27,384 nucleotides of DNA from a virus. Both the position numbers and the translations under genes were made by a program. The notes beneath the pieces are model-generated. The model saw only the letters and a program-made list of their open reading frames with translations, was not told the origin of the DNA and searched no databases. Positions 1-5,758 of this stretch are shown piece after piece. The stretch is from positions 1 to 27,384 of the IMG/VR virus record IMGVR_UViG_3300037345_000079. One strand, 5' to 3'. Numbering within the stretch: the first letter of the stretch is position 1; each line of letters starts with the position of its first letter.

Positions 1-1
1 C

Positions 2-229
2 TCATTTGTTTTTTTCTTTTAATTTGGCTTCGACAATTGCCGCAACATCGGCAAACGTAAAGTCATTAACAATGTACGGCACACGTGGCCGCATTGAGTC
101 GTAGTCTTCTGGTGTTAGCCCAACCCAAGCCACGGACATCGCCGCTGCCCGAGCTGTCTTTTCGTCCATTGCTTCATTCCATCCGGTTTGATAGCCCTCT
201 GCATAGCCCACACAATATTCTTCGTTCAT
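2..229 (-). CDS. small phage protein with GYxxGW motif
   Basis: 75-aa protein of unknown function, complete with its stop at the very left edge of the window. Its start codon overlaps the stop of the upstream gene in an ATGA, typical of translational coupling. The N-terminus carries the pattern GYAEGYQTGWNEAMDE. A related EGYxxGWxEGR pattern occurs in the 73-aa protein at 1032-1253, so the two may share a short helical module. No signal peptide, membrane segment or catalytic motif is visible. It is the last gene seen of a minus-strand run of small early genes; more genes may follow to the left. Confidence is in the gene being real, not in any function. Confidence 0.7.
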   Translation of the reverse strand: MNEEYCVGYAEGYQTGWNEAMDEKTARAAAMSVAWVGLTPEDYDSMRPRVPYIVNDFTFADVAAIVEAKLKEKNK

Positions 230-411
230 AAACTGCGCTCCTTCAACGATACAGGCTCATCCTCTGGCTGCTCAAGCCGTGAGCGCAGTGCGGTGATGGC
301 GTCTTTTACGGCAGACGATCCGCCCAGCCGCCAAACAGCAACTCCGCCCGAGTCGCCGAACAATCCTTGCAGCGTATCCAGCGCTTGCTGCATTATTTCT
401 TTGTCAGTCAT
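226..411 (-). CDS. small conserved phage protein (ALRSRLEQPE type)
   Basis: 61-aa protein beginning MTDKEIMQQALD. I chose this internal ATG over one five codons upstream because it makes a 4-nt ATGA overlap with the stop of the preceding gene and has GGAG about nine bases upstream. The sequence ends in a helix with AITALRSRLEQPEDE, a pattern I recall from many short proteins in phages of Burkholderiales. No function is known to me. It is coupled by overlap to genes on both sides, so it is part of a polycistronic early transcript. Confidence 0.7.
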   Translation of the reverse strand: MTDKEIMQQALDTLQGLFGDSGGVAVWRLGGSSAVKDAITALRSRLEQPEDEPVSLKERSL

Positions 412-674
412 ATAAACAGGCTCCATAAAAACATCCCCGACATGGCCATAAGCGCCACCCAGAGAAACAAAAACACCTTGATGGCCACGATCAAACGGCG
501 GGCGATCTTTGAGCCCTCGTCGCGGTCAGGTTCACTCATATCCGTCGGCGCGACGTGGGGGTATGGCTTGAGGCGGCGCAGCACCACGGCATCATTAAAC
601 TCACAAGAAACCGTGCAGTCTTCGGGGTGTGGGCACGGCGTTAGCGCCGTTGTGCCGTCACAGTATTTAGTCAT
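408..674 (-). CDS. small Cys-rich protein with C-terminal membrane anchor
   Basis: 88-aa protein starting MTKYCDGTT. The start is the ATG preceded by AAAGGAGACAGC, a strong ribosome binding site; a longer reading frame upstream lacks one. Residues 1-26 contain Cys5, Cys14, His16, Cys20 and Cys24, which could bind a metal ion. Residues from about 66 to the end are hydrophobic (VFLFLWVALMAMSGMFLWSL) and look like a single C-terminal transmembrane segment following a basic stretch, so the Cys-rich part probably lies in the cytoplasm. I do not recognise the family. The stop overlaps the next gene by 4 nt. Confidence 0.65.
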   Translation of the reverse strand: MTKYCDGTTALTPCPHPEDCTVSCEFNDAVVLRRLKPYPHVAPTDMSEPDRDEGSKIARRLIVAIKVFLFLWVALMAMSGMFLWSLFI

Positions 675-721
675 GCTGTCTCCTTTATCCGGCTGGGTGA
701 AGTAGGTTTTAAACATGAAAG

Positions 722-1042
722 TCAAAACTTCTTCTTGTAAAACTTGCCGATAGCCTCGGCCAGCTCGTCAATATGAAAGTCACCGCCCTCGCCCCCAGCG
801 TCGCTAATCCAGATCATGCCCGGCTGCAGGCCTGGGGACAGCACCCATCCGGCCACATGCACTTCAAAGCGCTCGCGGCCATCCTTCATGCCTTGGTCAT
901 AGGCCACCTGCGCCTTGCACGCCTCTTCAATAGACATCAAGGTGTGCTGCTGGCATTCTCCCCAGACAAACTTGGCAGACTCGAGCCCCAAGTGTTTTTG
1001 TTCGCGTGTGCTCAATTGATCCCACCATTTCTTAAAAGTCAT
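722..1042 (-). CDS. small phage protein, unknown function
   Basis: 106-aa protein beginning MTFKKWWDQLSTREQKH. The open frame extends further upstream, but that extension is Arg/Ser-rich read-through of the overlapping gene at 1032-1253. The ATG at 1042 overlaps the end of that gene and gives a sensible N-terminus. The C-terminal half contains GGEGGDFHIDELAEAIGKFY, a glycine turn followed by a helix. No membrane segment or catalytic motif is seen. No good Shine-Dalgarno sequence precedes the start, so translation probably depends on coupling to the upstream gene. Confidence 0.6.
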   Translation of the reverse strand: MTFKKWWDQLSTREQKHLGLESAKFVWGECQQHTLMSIEEACKAQVAYDQGMKDGRERFEVHVAGWVLSPGLQPGMIWISDAGGEGGDFHIDELAEAIGKFYKKKF

Positions 1043-1253
1043 GGCGCTGTGCTTTGAAAAGCCCCGTGAGCCGTGACCAGGCCATCTTGCGCAGTGACAA
1101 GCCTGCCAGCTCACGCTGCAACGCGAAGAGCTCTTGCTCGCTCTCCGAGCGACCTTGCTCGCGGCCCTCGCTCCATCCGCGCGCGTAGCCTTCTGCATCC
1201 AACTCCTTGTTAGAGCGGCGGCGTGAGTAATTACGGGCATTAGCGGTTGCCAT
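1032..1253 (-). CDS. small charged phage protein with GYxxGWxEGR motif
   Basis: 73-aa protein starting MATANARNYSRRR. It overlaps the 3' end of the upstream 88-aa gene by 14 nt, and the first base of the downstream gene lies inside it. The centre, EGYARGWSEGREQG, resembles the N-terminal motif of the 75-aa protein at 2-229. The rest is a charged, probably helical stretch (SESEQELFALQRELAGL) that could form a short coiled coil. No function recognised. A longer upstream start in the same frame was rejected because it would run across most of the neighbouring gene. Confidence 0.6.
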   Translation of the reverse strand: MATANARNYSRRRSNKELDAEGYARGWSEGREQGRSESEQELFALQRELAGLSLRKMAWSRLTGLFKAQRHDF

Positions 1254-1506
1254 AGTGGTTTTCCATTTGGTCAAAGATAAATTGTTCGAGCCGGGATTGC
1301 TCGTCGGGGCTGGTGGCCAACTTCTTGGATAGCCACGGTGCGGGGCGGCGCTTGAGGTCAAGGATTTCCCAGTCTCCACTGCCGCCCTCTGCCGGGCAGC
1401 AGTCCTCCGGCGGTCCGTGGACCTTGGCGCTTTGGTAGGTGTCCCAGTTGCTCACCCGGATGGTGCAGGGTATGCCGCAGACGCGGGCTTCAAGGTCCGT
1501 GGTCAT
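1240..1506 (-). CDS. conserved small phage protein (PAPWL family)
   Basis: 88-aa protein beginning MTTDLEARVCGIPCTIRV. A beta-rich N-terminal half contains paired cysteines (CGIPC, and DCCPAEGG in the middle). The signature GDWEILDLKRRPAPWLSKK is a pattern I know from many short hypothetical proteins in phages of Gram-negative bacteria, where it sits in accessory gene clusters like this one. The start overlaps the preceding stop by 4 nt (ATGA). Molecular function is unknown. Confidence 0.75.
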   Translation of the reverse strand: MTTDLEARVCGIPCTIRVSNWDTYQSAKVHGPPEDCCPAEGGSGDWEILDLKRRPAPWLSKKLATSPDEQSRLEQFIFDQMENHYGNR

Positions 1507-1697
1507 GCCTGCACTCTCAGCAGTTCTTTGTCCCCGTCCAATGAGGATTGCGTGGAGTACAGGGAGATTTCAAACACCCCTTCAGGTGTGGTGATCTCTA
1601 TGGTCCGTGACACGTAGACGGTGCTCTCTCCCCGGCTCTCGGATACCGGACCGATAACAATGTCCGTGACGCGGTGAATGTTTAAGCTGAAGCTCAT
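1503..1697 (-). CDS. small early phage protein, unknown function
   Basis: 64-aa, predicted all-beta protein beginning MSFSLNIHRVTDIVIG. It is the first gene after a strong sigma70-like promoter (1730-1759). Its leader is a purine-rich AGAAAGAGAGAAAGAG run directly before the ATG, seen in variants before several other early genes of this phage. Alternating hydrophobic strands (TVYVSRTIEITT, VFEISLYSTQSS) suggest a compact beta-sheet fold. No family recognised. It is coupled to the next gene by a 4-nt overlap. Confidence 0.7.
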   Translation of the reverse strand: MSFSLNIHRVTDIVIGPVSESRGESTVYVSRTIEITTPEGVFEISLYSTQSSLDGDKELLRVQA

Positions 1698-1729
1698 CTC
1701 TTTCTCTCTTTCTAGTTGGTGAGAATTTA

Positions 1730-1759
1730 ATTGTACAGGTACCGGTTAAATACCTGCAA
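1730..1759 (-). promoter_or_regulatory. sigma70-like early promoter with inverted repeat in spacer
   Basis: Reading the minus strand, TTGCAG (1754-1759) and TACAAT (1730-1735) are separated by 18 bp, close to the sigma70 consensus. The spacer contains a perfect 6-bp inverted repeat, CAGGTA at 1736-1741 and TACCTG at 1751-1756, which touches both promoter boxes and could be an operator. Transcription would start near 1723 and give a short leader into the gene at 1503-1697. This is the only sizeable gap in this part of the cluster. Confidence 0.6.
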
Positions 1760-1771
1760 GTGTTTTTTAGA

Positions 1772-2209
1772 CTAACGAGGGTTACCTTTTAAACGGTCAG
1801 CAACCAAAGTAGCATATCCGGCAACGTCTAACCACGAATCTACCTTGTCGGGGTTGCCGTTAACGATGCGCGCCATCTTGTGCACGATCATCTCCAAGGC
1901 TTCCCACTGGTCATCGGCGAACGTCTTGTTGTGCCGCGCTGCGTGGTCCGCGAGCAGTCGTTTGATACCCTGCATCAGTTCTGCGCCATCCTTGAAGCGA
2001 CCGTACTCTTGCGCGCGCTCGTTGAGCGTGTCGTCCACAGAGATCTCCTTGACTGCAGGGGCCGCAGTCACTTCTACCGCCGCTACGCTCACTTCTTTGC
2101 GTAGCTTGTAGACCATGGGCCGTGGCGCGTCAAACTTGTTTGCCACTCCAATCGGCGTAGCGTCGGGATGCTTGCGAAAGTACTCGCGTATCTTGTCTGA
2201 TTTGGTCAT
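1772..2209 (-). CDS. DUF6378-like phage protein with N-terminal HTH-like segment
   Basis: 145-aa protein. Residues 1-40 (MTKSDKIREYF, then GVANKFDAPRPMVYKLRKE) look like a short helix-turn-helix. A variable Val/Ala linker follows, and then a helical domain from about residue 60 with LNERAQEYGRFKDGAE, WEALEMIVHKMARI and DKVDSWLDVAGYATLVADRL. That arrangement matches what I remember of DUF6378, a phage-associated domain of unknown function related in pattern to small all-alpha nucleotide-hydrolase-like domains. Start preceded by AAGGAAATCAC. It is the last gene before the promoter at 1730-1759. DNA binding by the N-terminus is inferred from pattern only. Confidence 0.75.
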   Translation of the reverse strand: MTKSDKIREYFRKHPDATPIGVANKFDAPRPMVYKLRKEVSVAAVEVTAAPAVKEISVDDTLNERAQEYGRFKDGAELMQGIKRLLADHAARHNKTFADDQWEALEMIVHKMARIVNGNPDKVDSWLDVAGYATLVADRLKGNPR

Positions 2210-2248
2210 GTGATTTCCTTGGTGGTTTGAACAACTGATTGAGACTTT

Positions 2249-2473
2249 TCAATATCTCAGGGTAAAGGTGGCGAACAAGATCAAAAAGACCCCGAGCAAA
2301 AGCAGCGCCAAAGTAACGTGGCGCGACAGGCCCCAGATCAGGGGGGTACCCTTGTTTAGCAGCGCAGCTTGGATAAGCTCACTGTCTTTGGACATCGCAG
2401 GCATGCGGGCTTGGAAGGCGCAGCCGATCAACACCTTGCCGGTGTTGTAGTAACGTGCTTTGCCGTTGTTCAT
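2249..2473 (-). CDS. small phage membrane protein (NNGKARYYNTGKVLIG type)
   Basis: 74-aa protein starting MNNGKARYYNTGKVLIG. The chosen ATG follows AAGGGG at a good distance and overlaps the stop of the 33-aa ORF upstream in an ATGA. The N-terminal motif is one I recognise from many short phage proteins of unknown function. Residues about 50-72 (RHVTLALLLLGVFLILFATF) form one strong transmembrane segment, so it is probably anchored in the inner membrane with its N-terminus in the cytoplasm. Confidence 0.75.
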   Translation of the reverse strand: MNNGKARYYNTGKVLIGCAFQARMPAMSKDSELIQAALLNKGTPLIWGLSRHVTLALLLLGVFLILFATFTLRY

Positions 2474-2571
2474 AACGAGCCCCTTAGGGGAGGTTCGTGG
2501 GTCAAGTTCCTCGGCTCTTTGTTGCACAGCGTCTTCCCCTCAAGCCCCTGAAAATTTAAAGTATCAGTCAT
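2470..2571 (-). CDS. possible 33-aa micro-ORF
   Basis: A 33-codon frame starting MTDTLNFQGLEG fits exactly between its neighbours. Its ATG overlaps the last codons of the upstream gene by 8 nt, and its stop TGA overlaps the ATG of the downstream membrane-protein gene by 4 nt. It is preceded by a purine-rich AGAAAGAAGAAAGAG run like other early genes here. The peptide is polar and Pro/Asn-rich with one Cys. Without it there would be an unusual gap of about 90 nt in this otherwise gapless cluster. Function unknown; the evidence is positional only. Confidence 0.45.
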   Translation of the reverse strand: MTDTLNFQGLEGKTLCNKEPRNLTHEPPLRGSL

Positions 2572-2767
2572 TGGTCTCTTTCTTCTTTCTGTGTTGGTTC
2601 TGTGATAGTAGCATACTCACCTCACTTGTCAACAGGTCAACTTTATTTTCCGCTATCAACCACGCCTCACGCCAATAACGCTGGTCCTTGAGTGCTCGTA
2701 TCGCTGCTTCTAGCGCGGGGCACGGGCTCGCCGTGTACATCTGTTCTAGCTCTTCGATCAGTTTCAT
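2564..2767 (-). CDS. small helical phage protein, unknown function
   Basis: 67-aa protein starting MKLIEELEQMYTASPCPA. The chosen ATG has TGGAG just upstream. Nearly the whole chain is predicted helical (ALEAAIRALKDQRYWREAW, ENKVDLLTSEVSMLLSQ), with a basic C-terminus ending KKKETND. The first 101 nt lie inside the 3' end of the acetyltransferase-like gene in another frame, an unusually long overlap. No family recognised. Confidence 0.55.
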   Translation of the reverse strand: MKLIEELEQMYTASPCPALEAAIRALKDQRYWREAWLIAENKVDLLTSEVSMLLSQNQHRKKKETND

Positions 2768-3194
2768 TTTCACTCCATGGATGCGATAAGTAGTCCTCAC
2801 GCAGTAGCCCATACAGAACCAAGTCCTCGCCATCGGGGAAGGCCTTGCGCATGCGCCCTTCGTATTGAAACCCCAAGCGGGAGACAAAGCCTTGGGCCGT
2901 GAGGTTTCCCCCGCGTATCAGGCCCGTGACGCGTGGCACTTCCAGCACCAAGAAGGGCAGCTCAAAGGAGGCGTGAAAAAATCGTCGTGAGGCCCATGCG
3001 TTGCTGCGCTTGGCAGCGATGTGCATGTCGATGTTTGTGCCGGTGTAGGCGGAGAACACGGTGACGGCCAAGAACTCATCGTTCTCGTCGACCAAGCTGA
3101 CGGAGGTAACGGTTCCCGTCAGCCCTTCAATACCGATGACTTTTTTGGCCCACGCCACTGCCTCGTCGTTGCGTTCACAGCGCAGTATCTTCAT
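2667..3194 (-). CDS. GNAT-like acetyltransferase (phage type)
   Basis: 175-aa protein starting MKILRCERNDEAVAW; the ATG lies 20 nt inside the upstream gene. The segment from about residue 75 to 140 (ELPFLVLEVPRV, then GFVSRLGFQYEG and KAFPDGEDLVLYGLLRED) has the strand-helix-strand ending with RLGFxxEGxxRxAF typical of GNAT acetyltransferases related to RimJ/RimL. Phages often carry such genes between structural or accessory genes. The substrate is unknown; family members acetylate amino groups using acetyl-CoA. After about residue 140 the chain turns into a low-complexity charged tail that overlaps the next gene by 101 nt. That tail may be dispensable, or it may reflect loss of an original stop. 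Confidence 0.65.
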   Translation of the reverse strand: MKILRCERNDEAVAWAKKVIGIEGLTGTVTSVSLVDENDEFLAVTVFSAYTGTNIDMHIAAKRSNAWASRRFFHASFELPFLVLEVPRVTGLIRGGNLTAQGFVSRLGFQYEGRMRKAFPDGEDLVLYGLLREDYLSHPWSENETDRRARTDVHGEPVPRARSSDTSTQGPALLA

Positions 3195-3417
3195 GAGGGT
3201 AGGTCTCGCTGATCTCATCTTCAAGCAGCATGATTTGGTCCTCCTCAAAGCTCTTGGTGACGTCGACCTGGCGGGGCTTGCCACTGGGGCCGATGATCGT
3301 GAGAAATATCTTGGTGATGTCAAGTTGGGCAGGCAGCTCAACGTCTTCCACCCTCATTGCAGGGAGCACTTCAAAAGTGAGTTCGACGGGGAACATCATC
3401 TGTGTTTGGTGTTTCAT
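3175..3417 (-). CDS. small phage protein, unknown function
   Basis: 80-aa protein starting MKHQTQMMFPVELTFEV. The ATG at 3417 is preceded by a purine run GAGAGAAAGAAAAAA; a longer frame upstream begins in the preceding gene and is not needed. Predicted beta-strands with an acidic C-terminal half (FEEDQIMLLEDEISETYPHED). It overlaps the AT-hook gene upstream by 47 nt and the GNAT-like gene downstream by 20 nt. No motif recognised. Confidence 0.55.
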   Translation of the reverse strand: MKHQTQMMFPVELTFEVLPAMRVEDVELPAQLDITKIFLTIIGPSGKPRQVDVTKSFEEDQIMLLEDEISETYPHEDTAL

Positions 3418-3766
3418 TTTTTTCTTTCTCTCGGGTCTTGGCAATGCGCTCAAGGGTCAATGACTCTTGGTAGGCGTGATCAAAGGCGGGGAGGATTAGG
3501 CTGTACAGGTACACGCCCAAGGCCACGTTGTAAAAGGCAGAAACCTCCTGGAGCATGAAGTACGTATCTTCGGTAACGGAGACACTGCGCCACCGCACCC
3601 CAGCGCGTTTGGAGGGAGACGCACGAGTAGCCTCCTTGTTTTTTCTGGGACGTCCTAGCTTGCGCGGCCGACCTCGTTTGCGTGCCGCGACCTTAGAGGA
3701 CTGACGTATGTATGGCTCCGGGTATGCCGGAACTACTTCAGTGCGTTCTTTTAATGGTCGACCCAT
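3371..3766 (-). CDS. AT-hook plus ribbon-helix-helix-like DNA-binding protein
   Basis: 131-aa protein starting MGRPLKERTEV. Residues 29-44 hold two back-to-back AT-hook cores (RGRPRK at 31-36, GRPRKNK at 38-44), and the N-terminal MGRPLKER is a third, weaker match. AT-hooks insert Arg-Gly-Arg-Pro into the minor groove of A/T-rich DNA. Residues 59-100 (RSVSVTEDTYFMLQEVSAFY, then VALGVYLYSLILPAF) have the strand followed by two helices seen in ribbon-helix-helix repressors. The rest is a charged tail. It is the first gene after a terminator-promoter junction (3794-3832), so it is placed to regulate the accessory operon. Regulatory role is inferred; a nucleoid-like or host-takeover protein is also possible. 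Confidence 0.6.
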   Translation of the reverse strand: MGRPLKERTEVVPAYPEPYIRQSSKVAARKRGRPRKLGRPRKNKEATRASPSKRAGVRWRSVSVTEDTYFMLQEVSAFYNVALGVYLYSLILPAFDHAYQESLTLERIAKTREKEKNETPNTDDVPRRTHF

Positions 3767-3793
3767 ACAGTTCTTCTTTCTTGTGGAATTAAC

Positions 3794-3822
3794 AGTGTAT
3801 CGAAAAAAGGAGCCGGGAACAA
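3794..3822 (-). promoter_or_regulatory. sigma70-like promoter overlapping a terminator
   Basis: On the minus strand, TTGTTC (3817-3822) and TACACT (3794-3799) are spaced by 17 bp. The -10 hexamer is identical to that of the promoter at 10638-10667. Transcription would begin near 3787 with the leader CACAAGAAAGAAGAACTGT directly before the ATG of the AT-hook gene. The -35 box lies mostly in the loop of the intrinsic terminator of the upstream operon, so the two elements share DNA. Confidence 0.5.
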
Positions 3823-3832
3823 GCCCCGGCTC
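3803..3832 (-). terminator. Rho-independent terminator of replication operon
   Basis: Reading the minus strand after the DNA polymerase stop, GAGCCGGG (3825-3832) pairs perfectly with CCCGGCTC (3810-3817) around a 7-nt loop, followed by C and six T residues (3803-3808). This is a textbook intrinsic terminator, 49 nt past the polymerase stop. A weaker GC stem (GGGGC/GCCCC, 3853-3873) lies between the stop codon and this hairpin. Confidence 0.85.
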
Positions 3833-3880
3833 AAGACTACAAGGAGACACAAGGGGCAACTGCAAAGCGCCCCAAGCCAA

Positions 3881-5758
3881 TTATGCCGCTTGTCCCCAGC
3901 TCGGTCCAGTCTCCACATCCACGCGGGACGGTACCTCCAAGCGCACGGCATTAACCATGATGTCAGCCGCAGCGCGGGCCTCTTCCACAGTCTTGACAGA
4001 CAGCGCAATCTCGTCGTGCACCTGCAGCAGGAGCTTAAAACCGGCCTTGTGCAGCGCTACCATGCCCGCCTTGGTCTGATCAGCAGCAGAGCCCTGGATC
4101 AGCTTGTTTAGGCCCTTGTACGCGCCTGCACGCTTGACCCGTGCGCCGTAGGCAATGACCGCCTGCTCGTAAGGCAGCGCCTTGTTCACGCCCCACTCGA
4201 TGGGCTCCCAAAGCGGGAAGCGCCCCTTGCGGCCCAAGAGCGTGCGAATAGCGCCGCCCGAGGATGGGTGCTCAATGCGTTTCATCACCGCGTCCACAGT
4301 GCCCTTGAGGAATGGAACCTTGCTGTGAAAGGTGGCGATCAACTCGCTGGCCTCGTCCATGGGCAGATCCAAGCTGTGGGCCAGCTTGGCCTTGCCCATG
4401 CCGTACATCAACCCCAGGCCGATCGTTTTTGCCTCTTTGCGTTTGATGCCTGCCATGTCCGCGACCATTTGGTGAAAGTCCGTGTCCGGGTTGTTGCGGT
4501 AGGCGTCGGCCATCTTCTCTGCGCCCGGCAGGCCCAAGAGCGCGGCGTAATGCACCAAGATCCGTGGTTCTTGCGAGCTGAAGTCGTTGGCGGCCCACAG
4601 GTCGCCCTCTTCTGGCAGAAACAAGCCTCGCACCATGGGGCCGATGATTTCGTGGCGCGCGGGCACTTGTTGGAGGTTGGGGTTGGACGCAGACAGGCGG
4701 CCTGTGACGGTCCCACCATCCTCGTTGCGCATCTGGTTAAAGTGCGTGTGGATGCGCCCGTCCTTGGCGCTGTGCCTGAGGTAGGGCTCCAAAAACGTGC
4801 CGTGGGTCTTGTTCAGCTCTCGCGCCTCCAAGATCATCTTGGCCATGGGGTGCTCGTGGCTGTCCAAAAAGCTCTTGGTAAAACTCGGAGCGCCAGCGGT
4901 GGTCTTGGGGTACTGAATGCCCAAGCGGTCGAATGCAGAGGCAATGGATTGCGCGGCCCAGATGTCCACCTGCATGCCTGCTTGGCTTTTTAAATACTTC
5001 AAAATCTCCACTTCCTTGCGGCGCATCTCACCCATTTTCTGCTCACACTTGACGCGGTCAAAGCGCACGCCATTCAATGTGAGGTCGACCAGCACTGGCA
5101 GCACTTCAGTCTCCAGCTTAAAAATGGACTCGACCTCCTCTTTGCGCAGCAGCACTTGAAAGTGATGCCACAGCTTTAAGGTCAGAGCCGCGTCCTGCTC
5201 GGCGTATTCACCGACGTACATGGCGGGGAGCTTCCAAAGCTCCTTCTTGGCGTGCACACCGAAGTCCCTAGCGGCTTCCTTCAGGCCCTGCTCAGATTTA
5301 ATTTCCTTGAGGTAGTCAAAGCCTAAGGAGTTGAGGCTGTAGGCAAAGCGGTTCTCGTCCAGCAGGGGCGCTGCCAGCATGGTGTCGTAGATCGTGCCGT
5401 TTACCTCAAACCCGCAGGCTCTGAGCCATCCGAGATCGTAGGCGGCGTTGTGCATGATCTTGTCTGCGGGCGTGGCCAAGACATCCTTGATCCACCGCTC
5501 TACGATGCGCTTGTCCAAGTTCCCCCCGCCTGCGTGGGCCACGGGGAAGTATCCTGCCCACCCGTCAACAGCAACAGCGTAGCCCACGATGTAGCCATCA
5601 TGGCGCGGCCATCCCGGGCCCATGGATTCCATGTTGGGGTCGCAGGTCTCAAGGTCAATTGCAATCTCTTTCGCCTCACTGAGATTGGGAAAGGACTGGG
5701 GCGGCAGCCACTCGGACTGGCGCGGGAACATGGGCATGGTGCGTGCGTCGCGCTTCAT
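3881..5758 (-). CDS. family A DNA polymerase with 3'-5' exonuclease domain
   Basis: 625-aa replicative polymerase. Residues about 30-200 form the DnaQ-like proofreading exonuclease: ExoI Asp35/Glu37 (AIDLETCD), ExoII Asp108 (HNAAYDLGW), ExoIII Tyr185/Asp189 (YAEQDAAL). The polymerase domain has TGRLSASNPNLQQVPAR near 352, motif A Asp392 (DFSSQEPR), motif B Arg440-Lys444-Tyr452 (RKEAKTIGLGLMYG), NKLIQGSAAD near 551 and motif C Asp582 (VHDE). There is no 5'-nuclease domain, as usual for phage enzymes. The residue matching E. coli Pol I Phe762 is Leu448. The start overlaps the helicase stop in ATGA; an alternative start is Met8. Last gene of the replication operon, followed by a terminator. Confidence 0.97.
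   Translation of the reverse strand: MKRDARTMPMFPRQSEWLPPQSFPNLSEAKEIAIDLETCDPNMESMGPGWPRHDGYIVGYAVAVDGWAGYFPVAHAGGGNLDKRIVERWIKDVLATPADKIMHNAAYDLGWLRACGFEVNGTIYDTMLAAPLLDENRFAYSLNSLGFDYLKEIKSEQGLKEAARDFGVHAKKELWKLPAMYVGEYAEQDAALTLKLWHHFQVLLRKEEVESIFKLETEVLPVLVDLTLNGVRFDRVKCEQKMGEMRRKEVEILKYLKSQAGMQVDIWAAQSIASAFDRLGIQYPKTTAGAPSFTKSFLDSHEHPMAKMILEARELNKTHGTFLEPYLRHSAKDGRIHTHFNQMRNEDGGTVTGRLSASNPNLQQVPARHEIIGPMVRGLFLPEEGDLWAANDFSSQEPRILVHYAALLGLPGAEKMADAYRNNPDTDFHQMVADMAGIKRKEAKTIGLGLMYGMGKAKLAHSLDLPMDEASELIATFHSKVPFLKGTVDAVMKRIEHPSSGGAIRTLLGRKGRFPLWEPIEWGVNKALPYEQAVIAYGARVKRAGAYKGLNKLIQGSAADQTKAGMVALHKAGFKLLLQVHDEIALSVKTVEEARAAADIMVNAVRLEVPSRVDVETGPSWGQAA

Noticed and set aside
1736-1756. The CAGGTA/TACCTG inverted repeat as a terminator
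   Set aside because: Short stem with a 9-nt loop and no T-run directly after it on the minus strand; it fits an operator in a promoter spacer better.
4268-4993. Long plus-strand frame (241 aa) opposite the DNA polymerase gene
   Set aside because: It is antisense to conserved polymerase motifs, its product is Val/His/Gly-rich without motifs, and it has no ribosome binding site; it is a codon-bias shadow.
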